From: JAXLRU01 sp046330935
Lineage (GTDB): Bacteria; Actinomycetota; Actinomycetes; Actinomycetales; Kineosporiaceae
Reading direction: 5' to 3'
Assembly: GCA_046330935.1 (NCBI GenBank)
Contig: JAXLRU010000013.1
Coordinates: 10,055 to 74,054, forward strand
Length of the DNA stretch: 64,000 nucleotides
Part shown: piece by piece, positions 1 to 7,334 of the stretch
How the letters are laid out: every line of letters begins with the position of its first letter
Position numbering within the stretch: the first letter of the stretch is position 1
Position numbers and translations under genes: made by a program
The notes under the pieces: model-generated
The model's input: the letters and a program-made list of their open reading frames with translations, nothing else
Told to the model about the DNA's origin: nothing
Database searches by the model: none

Positions 1-426
1 GACCGGGCGGTGCTGGTGCTCGTGCTGATCCACTCGGTGGCGATCCCGCGCAGTCTGGGAGCGCTGGACGGCGACGCGTGGACGTCGGCGCACCCGACGC
101 CGCTGGAGGAGATCGCCCGGTACGCGCAGCTGCCGCGCGGGCAGGTCCGCGCCGCACTCGCCCGCCTGCGCGCGGCAGGGCTCGTGCAGCCGGCGATGGA
201 ACGCTCGGTGCCCGCCGGCAAGCCCGGGGGATGGGCCGGCTCCGCCGCGTCTGCCCAGGGCACCTCCTACCTGCCCGGGCCGCAGCTGCACCGGCTCACG
301 CCCGCCGCCCGCCGTCGGCTGCAGGAGGAGCTGATCCTCGCCGCCGGGCCCGACACGCCCCTGGCTGCCGCGATCCGCGCGCGCCGCGGCACGAGCTCGG
401 TCGGTACGGCTGCGTCCGGCGACTGA
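1..426 (+). CDS. Winged-helix (MarR/ArsR-like) protein, 5' end outside window
   Basis: The frame is open from the first base, so the true start probably lies upstream and about 141 residues are visible; a GTG at position 10 is the first internal start. The segment LEEIARYAQLPRGQVRAAL followed by ARLRAAGLVQ looks like the recognition helices and wing of a winged helix-turn-helix. A second basic helix (LTPAARRRLQEEL) follows, as in MarR-like or PadR-like regulators, where it often precedes dimerisation. No ligand domain is visible. The gene ends 238 nt before the YCII/sigma pair and shares its strand, but the gap holds its own promoter-like signals. Assignment to a DNA-binding fold is reasonable; the exact family is not determined. 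Confidence 0.5.
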   Translation, partial: DRAVLVLVLIHSVAIPRSLGALDGDAWTSAHPTPLEEIARYAQLPRGQVRAALARLRAAGLVQPAMERSVPAGKPGGWAGSAASAQGTSYLPGPQLHRLTPAARRRLQEELILAAGPDTPLAAAIRARRGTSSVGTAASGD

Positions 427-486
427 ACCTCCGCGGGAGGGCATCGCCGGGTCCACCCCTCACCCCTCCGCCGGCGATCCGGCTTG

Positions 487-499
487 ACCGACGGTCGGT
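487..499. promoter_or_regulatory. Perfect 13-bp palindrome in intergenic region
   Basis: ACCGAC-G-GTCGGT is an exact inverted repeat about 165 nt upstream of the YCII gene and overlaps a TTGACC that could be a -35 element. The form fits a TetR-type operator, but no TetR gene is visible nearby. Chance palindromes are common at this GC content. Confidence 0.25.
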
Positions 500-590
500 G
501 CCGATCAACGGCCCAGGGCACGGCGTGTCGCAGATCGCGCGTCGGTGACGTGCGTTGTCGCCGGGTGACCCGTTCCGATCCGCGACGGCA

Positions 591-617
591 TGTCCTCGCG
601 CGGGGGTCGGCCACGTC
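591..617 (+). promoter_or_regulatory. Candidate ECF-type promoter for the YCII/ECF42 pair
   Basis: TGTCCT (591-596), a 17-nt spacer and CGTC (614-617) resemble the TGTCGA/CGTC-type elements known for ECF42 sigma factors, which often transcribe their own operon. A start near 625 would leave a leader of about 40 nt before the YCII gene. The match is imperfect. Confidence 0.3.
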
Positions 618-664
618 GTCAGGATGAGAGGCGGCGACGGCCCGCCCGCGGAGGAAGGAACGAC

Positions 665-1396
665 ATGCCCTACCTGATGCTCGTGCGCGCACCGGAGACC
701 CCCGACTCGGAGGTCGAAGAGCCGACCCAGCCCGAGCCGACCGAGCCGACTGCGCTGAGCGAGCCGACCGAGGCCGAGGACACCGAGCCGGTCTCGTGGC
801 TGGAGTTCGCGGGCGACCGCTGGATCACGGGTGAGCGGCTGCGCCCGTCGCAGGACGCGACGTGCGTGCGCGTCCGGGAGGGGAAGACGCTGATCTCCCA
901 CGGCCCGTTCGTCGAGGTGGGCGAGCAGATCGCGGGATTCGACCTGCTCGCGGTCGAGACGGAGGAGGAGGCGGTCGCGATCGCCGCCGCTCACCCGGTC
1001 GCCCAGATCGGCGCCCTGGAGCTGCGGGAGCTGCGGATGCTGGAGGGCGACCTGGACCCGTGGACGGGCGCTCCGATCGACTACGTGATGCTCATGGCCC
1101 GCGAGGCCGCGACGCCGGCCGAGGAGTTCGACGACGACGGGTGGCTCGATCGGTGGCTGGCGCTGGACGTCAGCCGCGGCGGCGCCCCGACGGCCCCGCC
1201 CGCCGAGGCCGTCACGGTACGGGTGCGCGACGGGCAGACGCTCGTCACGCGCGGCCCGTTCGCCGAGCTGCAGGAGTACGTCGACGGCTACGACCTGATC
1301 CAGGCCCCCGATCTCGACACGGCCATCGCCGCCGCCGCGACGCACCCGAGCGCGCGCCTCGGCGTCATCGAGATCCGCCCGGTGTGGCCGTTCTGA
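665..1396 (+). CDS. Two-domain YCII-related (DGPF) protein paired with ECF42 sigma factor
   Basis: A 243-residue protein with two tandem YCII-like ferredoxin-fold domains. The diagnostic DGPF-type turns read HGPF (about residue 79) and RGPF (about residue 199), so both lack the first Asp. Proteins of this family are encoded beside ECF42 sigma factors; their biochemical role is unknown. The start is set by a GAGGAAGG Shine-Dalgarno 6-7 nt before ATG 665. The first domain is interrupted near residues 10-42 by an acidic low-complexity insert of repeated EPT-type triplets between the first strand and the first helix. The gene overlaps the sigma factor by 13 nt, which implies translational coupling. 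Confidence 0.8.
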   Translation: MPYLMLVRAPETPDSEVEEPTQPEPTEPTALSEPTEAEDTEPVSWLEFAGDRWITGERLRPSQDATCVRVREGKTLISHGPFVEVGEQIAGFDLLAVETEEEAVAIAAAHPVAQIGALELRELRMLEGDLDPWTGAPIDYVMLMAREAATPAEEFDDDGWLDRWLALDVSRGGAPTAPPAEAVTVRVRDGQTLVTRGPFAELQEYVDGYDLIQAPDLDTAIAAAATHPSARLGVIEIRPVWPF

Positions 1397-2676
1397 GCAG
1401 CGGGCCAGGCGCCGTCCCGCCCCAGCAGGCCGGGACGGCGCTGGCCGTCGCCTTCGCGCAGGAGTGGGGTCGCGTCGTCGCGACCCTGATCCGCGTCACC
1501 GGCGACTGGTCGCTGGCCGAGGACGCCGCCGCCGACGCCTTCGCCGCCGCCGCGCGCCGCTGGCCCGTCGACGGCGTCCCCGACCGCCCCGGCGCCTGGC
1601 TGACGACGACTGCCCGCAACGCGGCGCTGGACCGCCTGCGCAAGCGCCGTACCGAGGAGCGCACCCTGGCCGGGTCGACGACCGTCCCCGAGGGGGAGGA
1701 CCCGATGGACGACGCGCTCGCCGAGCTCGTCGACGGCTCTGCTCGACTCGGCGAAGCCGACATCCCCGACGACCGCCTCCGCCTCGTCTTCACCTGCTGC
1801 CACCCCGCGCTGCTGCCCGAGGCCCGGGTGGCCCTGACCCTGCGCACCCTCGGCGGGCTGGAGGTCGCCGAGATCGCGGCGGCGTTCGGGGTGGGCGAGC
1901 ACGCGATGGCCAAGCGCCTCGTGCGGGCCCGCGGCAAGATCGCGCATGCCCGCATCCCGTACCGGGTGCCCGCGGCGGCGGACCTGCCCGAGCGGCTGGA
2001 CGCCGTCCTCGCCGTCGTTTACCTGATCTTCACCGAGGGGTACGCGCCGACGGGCGGGGACGACGTCGTCCGCGTCGACCTGTGCGCGCAGGCGCTGCGG
2101 CTCGGCGAGGCCCTGGCCGAGCTGATGCCCGCCGACGGTGAGGTGTGGGGCCTGCTCGCCCTGATGCGGCTGCACCACTCCCGGCGCGACGCCCGTGCGG
2201 ACGCCGACGGCGTGCCCGTGCCGATCGACGAGCAGGACCGCAGGCGGTGGGACGCGTCGGCGATCCGCTCCGGCCTCGCCGCGCTGGACCGGGGGCGGGC
2301 GGCGGCGCGGGAGAACGGCCACGGCCCCTACCTGCTGCAGGCCGAGATCGCCGCGTGCCACGCGACCGGTGCCGACCCCGACCGCATCGTCGCGCTGTAC
2401 GAGGCGATGGTGGGCATCGCCCCGTCGCCGCACGCGCGCCTCGCGCACGCCGTCGCGGTGGGCCGGGCGAGGGGAGCGCAGGACGGGCTCGCGGCGCTCG
2501 ATGCCCTGGACGCCGCTGGCCTGCCGCCGCACCTGCTGCCCGCCGCCCGCGCCGACCTGCTGCGGCGGGCGGGGCGCGATGCCGAGGCCGCCGTCGCCTA
2601 CCGCGAGGCCCTGGCGCTGGCGCCCGAGGGGGCGGCGCGGCGGTTCCTGACCCGGCGCAGCGGGCAGCCGGCCTGA
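1384..2676 (+). CDS. ECF42-family RNA polymerase sigma factor
   Basis: About 430 residues from GTG 1384, far longer than a core ECF factor. The N-terminal part carries sigma region 2 (DWSLAEDAAADAFAAAARRW, then RPGAWLTTTARNAALDRLR) and a region-4 helix-turn-helix (LEVAEIAAAFGVGEHAMAKR). The remaining roughly 230 residues are the helical C-terminal extension typical of ECF42, including LIFTEGY, DLCAQALRL, LLALMRLHHSR and LYEAMVGIAPSPHARL, followed by TPR-like repeats. No anti-sigma factor is adjacent; in this family the C-terminal extension is thought to control activity. The start overlaps the end of the YCII gene. Role in specific promoter recognition is established for the family; its regulon here is unknown. 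Confidence 0.88.
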   Translation: MAVLSSGPGAVPPQQAGTALAVAFAQEWGRVVATLIRVTGDWSLAEDAAADAFAAAARRWPVDGVPDRPGAWLTTTARNAALDRLRKRRTEERTLAGSTTVPEGEDPMDDALAELVDGSARLGEADIPDDRLRLVFTCCHPALLPEARVALTLRTLGGLEVAEIAAAFGVGEHAMAKRLVRARGKIAHARIPYRVPAAADLPERLDAVLAVVYLIFTEGYAPTGGDDVVRVDLCAQALRLGEALAELMPADGEVWGLLALMRLHHSRRDARADADGVPVPIDEQDRRRWDASAIRSGLAALDRGRAAARENGHGPYLLQAEIAACHATGADPDRIVALYEAMVGIAPSPHARLAHAVAVGRARGAQDGLAALDALDAAGLPPHLLPAARADLLRRAGRDAEAAVAYREALALAPEGAARRFLTRRSGQPA

Positions 2677-2748
2677 GCCGGGTGCGCAGCGAGGGGCCAT
2701 TCCCCCCGCGGCGCACCCACCTCACGAGTGGGGTAGGAGAATCCGGGC

Positions 2749-3873
2749 ATGTCGCGCCTGCTGGTCTCCGCCGTGGGCGGCTGGGGCCATGTCCGCCCGC
2801 TGCTCCCGCTCGCCGTCCTCGCCCGGCAGCGCGGGCACGACGTCCTGGTCACCGCGTCGGCCGCGCACGGCCAAGCCGTGCGCGCCCACGGCCTGGCCTT
2901 CGCCGCCAGCGGCAAGGACCACCAGGCGTACCACTCCGAGCTGGACGTCCGCCCGATGGAGGAGGAACGGGCGGCCCTCGGACGCGGCTTCGGCGGGCCG
3001 TGGGCGCAGGCCCGCGCCGACGACGTGACGGCGCTCGGTCGCGACTGGCGCCCCGACGTGGTGATCCGGGACGAGGTCGACTTCGGTGCCTGCGTGGCGG
3101 CGGAGGTGCTCGGCGTGCCGCACGCGTCGGTCGTGGTGCTGGCCGCGGGCGACATGATCGTCGAGCGGCACGTCCGCGCGCCGCTGGAGGCGTTGCGCGC
3201 ACGCGCGGGGCTGCCGCCCGAGCACGGCATGACCATGCTGACCCGCCACCTCGTGCTCGCCCCGTTCCCGCCCGCCCTGCGCGACCCGGCCGACCCGCTG
3301 CCCCCGCAGACCGTCCACTACCGGCCCGGGGACGTCCCCCGCGACAACCCCGACCACGACGAGGGCGCCACGGCGTACCTCACCCTCGGCGCCGTCTTCG
3401 CCACCGAGTCCGGCGACCTGCTGGCCCGCGCGGCCGCCGGCGTGGCGCAGGTCGCCGACAGGGTCGTCGTCGCCGCGGGTCGCGACACCGACCTCGCCAC
3501 CCTGGCCGGCCTGCCCCCGCACGTGCAGGTGCACGCCTTCGTCGACCAGGCGGCGACGCTGGCGTCCGCCGACGCCGTCCTCTGCCACGCCGGTTCCGGC
3601 ACGGTGCTCGAGGCGCTCGCCCACGGGCTGCCGCTCGTGCTCCTGCCGATGGGCGCCGATCAGCCGCTCAACGCTGCGCGGTGCGAGCAGCTCGGCGTCG
3701 CCGTCGTGCTCGACCCGACGGAGGTGACGCCGGACGAGGTCGCCCGCGCCGTCCGCCACCCGCTCACCGACCAGCGCTTGCGCGAGGCTGCACGCGCAGT
3801 GGCCGAGCAGTGGCGTGACCTGCCCGGCCCCGACGCCGCCCTGGACGCCGTCGAGCGCCTGACCGCGGGCTGA
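2749..3873 (+). CDS. GT1-family (UGT/MGT-like) glycosyltransferase
   Basis: A 374-residue GT-B fold enzyme. The N-terminal acceptor domain opens with GGWGHVRPLLPLAVLARQRG, the typical first strand and G-rich turn of macrolide-type glycosyltransferases. The C-terminal donor domain carries CHAGSGTVLEALAHGLPLVL and PMGADQPLNAARCEQLG, matching the nucleotide-sugar signature (HxGxGT...P...DQxxNA). The family transfers sugars from UDP- or dTDP-sugars to small hydrophobic acceptors, in the cytoplasm. No natural-product genes lie nearby, so the acceptor is unknown; detoxification by glycosylation is one possibility. The ATG is preceded by a TAGGAGAA ribosome site. It stands alone between the sigma factor and an oppositely oriented small membrane gene. 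Confidence 0.82.
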   Translation: MSRLLVSAVGGWGHVRPLLPLAVLARQRGHDVLVTASAAHGQAVRAHGLAFAASGKDHQAYHSELDVRPMEEERAALGRGFGGPWAQARADDVTALGRDWRPDVVIRDEVDFGACVAAEVLGVPHASVVVLAAGDMIVERHVRAPLEALRARAGLPPEHGMTMLTRHLVLAPFPPALRDPADPLPPQTVHYRPGDVPRDNPDHDEGATAYLTLGAVFATESGDLLARAAAGVAQVADRVVVAAGRDTDLATLAGLPPHVQVHAFVDQAATLASADAVLCHAGSGTVLEALAHGLPLVLLPMGADQPLNAARCEQLGVAVVLDPTEVTPDEVARAVRHPLTDQRLREAARAVAEQWRDLPGPDAALDAVERLTAG

Positions 3874-3885
3874 GCGCGTCGAGGC

Positions 3886-4314
3886 TCAAGCGGGCGGCCG
3901 GTCTCCGGGGCGGATCCGGCGCACGGGGCGGACGGCGATCAGCGCCACTCCCACCCCCGCGAGCAGCAGGCCGACCAGAGGTGCACGCAGGGCGATGTCG
4001 ACGACGACGGGACTGATCGGTGCAGGTGTCTCCGCCGGGCGGTCCGGGTCGGGATCCGAGACGAGCAGGATCACCAGCAGGACCCACGCCAAGCCGGAGA
4101 ACACGAGGGCGAGGACGCCGAGCACCAGCAGCGGGACGTCGACGGCTCGCCGGTTGGGCCGCCAGCTCGTGCCGTCGAACCGCTCCCGGCCGTCGGCGCT
4201 GACCGCGGCCAGCCACGCCGTTCCGTCGTGCCACCACTTGCGGTCGGGGGAGTGCCCGGTCCTCGACGCCCGCACCCCGATCCTCCCGTCGCTCGATCGA
4301 CGACAGCGTGCCAT
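3886..4314 (-). CDS. Small membrane protein with WWxDGTxW motif (DUF2510-like)
   Basis: A 142-residue protein if translation starts at ATG 4314; a later GTG before the RASRTGHS segment is also possible. The N-terminal soluble part has DRKWWHDGTAWLAAVS, resembling the tryptophan-rich DUF2510 module often found at the start of actinobacterial membrane proteins, and a second FDGTSW copy. Two hydrophobic segments follow (LLVLGVLALVFSGLAWVLL and about residues 105-128), with a basic tail. The start faces the divergent DUF2690 gene at 4494. A truncated copy of the motif region lies at 5273-5387. Function unknown. Confidence 0.6.
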   Translation of the reverse strand: MARCRRSSDGRIGVRASRTGHSPDRKWWHDGTAWLAAVSADGRERFDGTSWRPNRRAVDVPLLVLGVLALVFSGLAWVLLVILLVSDPDPDRPAETPAPISPVVVDIALRAPLVGLLLAGVGVALIAVRPVRRIRPGDRPPA

Positions 4315-4493
4315 GGCTGGGCGGTCCGGGTCGGCAAGACGCCACCCGCTACCTTTCCGGTCGAAAGACAGGTGAGTGCTGCGCGAGCTGGGCACGACTC
4401 CGGCTGATCGAGGCAACGGTCAGGGGCCAGAGTGTCGGCGCGCACGAACCGCGCTGCCCGGCGTCCCGGGCCATCGTCTCTGTGAGGTCTCGT

Positions 4494-4985
4494 ATGTCCT
4501 TGTCCCTGCGCGCCCGTCGCGGCGCCGCCGTCGCGCTGCTCGCGGCCGCCCAGATCGCCGTCCTCGGAGTGGCCTCCGCCGACGCCGCCGCCTGCCGGTC
4601 CTACTCCTGCAACGGTCTCGACCCGCAGGCCACGACGAACAGCGCCGGTCAGCCCTGCTCGGCCGACGCCGTGACCCGCCAGTCGTTCCTCGACGGGCGC
4701 GGCTACCTGATCGAGCTCCGCTACTCGTCCAGCTGCAACGCGATGTGGGCGCGGGCGAAGGTGCCCTACGCGAAGCCGGGGGAGACCTGGTACCCGACCG
4801 CCTGGCTCCAGCTGCAGCGCTACGACTACGCGGACTACTCCACCGGGAAGATCGACGAGGTCCAGATCTGGTTCGGGTCCACGTGGACCAAGATGAACGT
4901 CAACGTGGGCTGGTTCCGTGCGTGCCTGGTCAACAGCCCCGACGCCCGGCCGAACCGGACCACGCAGTGCACGGCTCGCGCCTGA
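4494..4985 (+). CDS. Secreted DUF2690 protein
   Basis: A 163-residue protein starting at ATG 4494 after a GAGG ribosome site. An N-terminal Sec signal (SLRARRGAAVALLAAAQIAVL) ends with the likely cleavage site ASADA-A near residue 33. The mature protein begins ACRSYSCNGLDPQ and continues with the alternating aromatic beta pattern and paired cysteines of DUF2690, a small secreted actinobacterial family of unknown role. Cysteines near CRSYSC, PCSAD, SSCNA, RACL and TQCTA probably form disulfides outside the cell. It is divergent from the small membrane gene at 3886-4314, and decayed sequence lies directly downstream. Confidence 0.72.
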   Translation: MSLSLRARRGAAVALLAAAQIAVLGVASADAAACRSYSCNGLDPQATTNSAGQPCSADAVTRQSFLDGRGYLIELRYSSSCNAMWARAKVPYAKPGETWYPTAWLQLQRYDYADYSTGKIDEVQIWFGSTWTKMNVNVGWFRACLVNSPDARPNRTTQCTARA

Positions 4986-5017
4986 CCTGAGCCGTTCGCG
5001 CAGCCGTCTCGTCCTGA

Positions 5018-5206
5018 CGCCTTCAGGACCGGCTGGCCGGCCTCGCGGCGTTCGTCATCGTCCGCGGCATGGTGCGCCGCATCCGCGCCACCGCCGACAC
5101 CCTCCGCCAGGTGGCCGATGGTGACCTCACCACCAGGGCCGCGGTCGCGGGCCGCGACGAGATCGGCCAGATGGCCGGGCGCTGAACAGCACCTTGGGTA
5201 CCGTCC
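5018..5206 (+). pseudogene. Remnant of a chemoreceptor (MCP): end of TM2 and HAMP domain
   Basis: In the frame containing CTG 5033 the sequence reads LAGLAAFVIVRGMVRRIRAT, then TLRQVADGDLTTRA and GRDEIGQMAG: the end of a transmembrane helix followed by a HAMP AS1, connector and start of AS2. A stop follows at 5183-5185, but adding one base near 5179 restores ALNSTLGTVQ, the expected continuation. No start, ligand domain or signalling domain is present. This is therefore a deleted and frameshifted fragment of a methyl-accepting chemotaxis protein. It implies that the lineage has, or had, chemotaxis. Confidence 0.75.
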
Positions 5207-5272
5207 AGCAGCCCGACCTGCGCCGCCCAGCGGGCGAGGTCGAAGGCGAACGGGGTGACCCATGAGGGGGAT

Positions 5273-5387
5273 CCGCAGGGACGTCCGCGTGGTCGGGGTC
5301 GGGGTCCGAGCTCACCGCCGCCAGCCACGTCGTCCCGTCGTGCCACCACTTCCGGTCCCGCGAGTGACCGGTCCTCGCCGCCCTCAC
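5273..5387 (-). pseudogene. Truncated copy of the WWxDGTxW membrane-protein gene
   Basis: Starting from a GTG at 5387, the reverse strand reads RTGHSRDRKWWHDGTTWLAA, nearly identical to residues 17-36 of the protein at 3886-4314, then jumps to SDPDPDH, which in the intact gene lies after the first membrane helix. The membrane segment has been deleted and no coherent protein follows. The fragment overlaps the last few bases of the NYN gene. It indicates a local duplication followed by decay. Confidence 0.5.
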
Positions 5388-5800
5388 CGCGAGCCGCCGG
5401 ACCCGCCGTCCAGCGCGTCGCGCAACCAGCCCGCGCCGCGCACACCCGCGCCGAGCGCCTCGACCCGCCGCCTCAGCCCCCGGTCCGACGTCACCACCGT
5501 CACGACCTCCCCGTCGTCCACGCGTGCGGCCACGACCGCGACGATCGCGTCGTCCCCCGAACCGTCGGCGCGGACCAGGGTGATCCCCGGCACGCCGTCC
5601 GGCGCGGCGTCGCGGGCCCGGCCCTCGAGGACGACGACGACATCGCCCACAGGGCTGCCGACGCCGTCCAACCCCTCGGTCGGTACACGCGCCAGCTCCG
5701 CCAGCAGCCACTCGGTCGCGCCCCGCCGGTCCCGCCACCACCCGTCCGGGCGCGCAGCGACGACGTTCGCGGCGTCGACGACGAGGACGGGCGTGGGCAT
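5384..5800 (-). CDS. NYN-domain (YacP-like) ribonuclease
   Basis: A 138-residue single-domain protein. LVVDAANVV near the start and VVTSDRGLRRRVEALGA near the end match the NYN/PIN-like core, with acidic residues D9, D79/D80 and D106 suited to bind a metal in the active site. Intervening segments (VVVVLEGRARD, DDAIVAVVAARVDD) fit the alternating beta/alpha pattern. Family members cleave RNA; the target here cannot be predicted. The gene is monocistronic and divergent from the secreted protein at 5932. Its 3' end abuts decayed sequence. Confidence 0.7.
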   Translation of the reverse strand: MPTPVLVVDAANVVAARPDGWWRDRRGATEWLLAELARVPTEGLDGVGSPVGDVVVVLEGRARDAAPDGVPGITLVRADGSGDDAIVAVVAARVDDGEVVTVVTSDRGLRRRVEALGAGVRGAGWLRDALDGGSGGSR

Positions 5801-5931
5801 GCAGGCGATCGTGGCAGACGGAGCCGGATCGGACGTTGTGTGTGCCAGCCCACAGAACGTGGCGGCGTCGCTGCCTAGCGTCCGTGATGTTCGCCGCGGA
5901 GCCGCCGCGTCGCCGTCCCGAAGCAGGTGCC

Positions 5932-6519
5932 ATGACCCTCACCACGCCCACCCGCCGCTGTCGCGCCCGCCTGCGCGTCTCCGTCCCGCTCGCCGCCGCG
6001 CTCGCGTCGGTCGGCCTCGCCGCCGCCCCCGCGCACGCTGCCCCGACCGTGCCCGTCACGGCGACCGTCTCGGAGGGCGTCGGCGCCGCCGGGGTGCGCC
6101 TCGGCATGACGAAGGCGCAGGTGACCGGCCAGTGGGGCGCCGCCGCGCGCTGCTGGACCTCCTCCGGCGAGTGGTGCAGCTACGCCAGCGCCGACGGCGT
6201 CGAGCGCGCCCGCGTGCGCTGGACGGGCGGGGCGTTGTCGCTGATCACGATTCCTCTGACGAACTCCACGTGGACGACGTCCCGCGGCGTCCACGTGGGG
6301 ACACCGGCCTCGCCGTCGCTGTCCGGGGGCACCGAGGCGTTCGACCTGGCCTACGGCGCCTCGGTCGACCCGGCCCGCTCCACCTACTGGTCGCGCTACG
6401 TGCCCGGCACGCCCGTGGCGGGGCAGGCGCGGGGCACGCGGTTCACCCTCGACTGGTTCGCGCCGTACACCGACGCCCAGTACTTCGGGGTCGTGTCGAT
6501 CACGATCAGCGTGGGCTGA
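5932..6519 (+). CDS. Secreted protein with BamE/SmpA-like LGMT motif
   Basis: A 195-residue protein from ATG 5932, after a GCAGGTG ribosome site. The signal peptide (RLRVSVPLAAALASVGLAAA) ends at APAHA-A near residue 36. The mature part contains VRLGMTKAQVTGQWG, a motif seen in small two-layer alpha/beta folds such as BamE/SmpA and beta-lactamase-inhibitor-like proteins, followed by a probable disulfide pair (CWTSSGEWC) and mostly beta strands. No catalytic motif is visible. It precedes the Crp/Fnr gene by 73 nt, so co-transcription is possible. Function unknown. Confidence 0.65.
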   Translation: MTLTTPTRRCRARLRVSVPLAAALASVGLAAAPAHAAPTVPVTATVSEGVGAAGVRLGMTKAQVTGQWGAAARCWTSSGEWCSYASADGVERARVRWTGGALSLITIPLTNSTWTTSRGVHVGTPASPSLSGGTEAFDLAYGASVDPARSTYWSRYVPGTPVAGQARGTRFTLDWFAPYTDAQYFGVVSITISVG

Positions 6520-6592
6520 CCGCGCTGGGGCGGGGCGGGCGGACACCCGCCCCGCTTACCGTGATCGCGGACCCGAGGAGAAGGAGGACGGC

Positions 6593-7282
6593 GTGGACGC
6601 CGAAACGCGGGCGCCGTACCGCCACGACGTGTGGCGGCTGTTCGAGGCCGACCTGCTCGCCGACCTGACGCCGTCGCAGCGTCAGGCGATCGGCGAGGCC
6701 GCGCCCATGCGCTCGGTGCGCCGCGGGGCGCTGGTGTTCTCGCCGTCGAGGCCGGTGGAGGCCCTGTTCTTCGTCAAGGCCGGGCGGGTGCGCGTGTACC
6801 GGACGGCGGCCGACGGACGGAGTCTCACGACGGCGATTCTCGAACCGGGGCTGGTGTTCGGGCAGCTGCCCGCGATCGGGCTGACGATGCACGACGGCTA
6901 CGCCCAGATGCTCGACGACGGCGTCTTGTGCGTGATGTCGCCCGCCGACGTGCGGCGGCTGCTGCTCGGCGACGCCCGGGTCGCGGCGCGGATGGCGGCA
7001 CTCCTCGGCCGCCGCGTCACCGACCTGGAGAACCGGCTGTCCGACACGGTCCTGAAGTCGGTGCCGGCTCGGATCTGCTCGACGCTCGCGACCCTCGCCG
7101 GGAGCCCGCCCACGCCGATCCGGCTGACGCACGACCAGCTCGCCGACCTCGTGGGGACGACCCGGGAGACGACGACGAAGGTGCTGGGAGAGCTGCGCGA
7201 GCGCGGGTACGTGCGGCTGCGGAGAGGGCGGGTCGACGTCCTCGATCCGGTCGCCGTGCTGGAGCTGGCCGGCCGCGGGTGA
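6593..7282 (+). CDS. Crp/Fnr-family transcriptional regulator
   Basis: A 229-residue protein from GTG 6593, preceded by AAGGAGG. Residues about 20-140 form a cyclic-nucleotide-binding-type beta roll (ALFFVKAGRVRVYRTAADGR, EPGLVFGQLP). The long dimerisation helix includes RRVTDLENRLSDTV. The C-terminal winged helix reads LTHDQLADLVGTTRETTTKV then LRERGYVRLRRGR, as in Crp/Fnr HTH domains. The cAMP-contacting Arg-Ser pair of E. coli CRP is not obvious and there is no Fnr cysteine cluster, so the ligand is unknown. The SMC-like ATPase gene starts 52 nt downstream in the same direction. Confidence 0.85.
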   Translation: MDAETRAPYRHDVWRLFEADLLADLTPSQRQAIGEAAPMRSVRRGALVFSPSRPVEALFFVKAGRVRVYRTAADGRSLTTAILEPGLVFGQLPAIGLTMHDGYAQMLDDGVLCVMSPADVRRLLLGDARVAARMAALLGRRVTDLENRLSDTVLKSVPARICSTLATLAGSPPTPIRLTHDQLADLVGTTRETTTKVLGELRERGYVRLRRGRVDVLDPVAVLELAGRG

Positions 7283-7334
7283 GGGCCCGCGCCCGGTAGC
7301 GTGGCCCGGCCACCACCTGCAGGAGGAACCGCCC

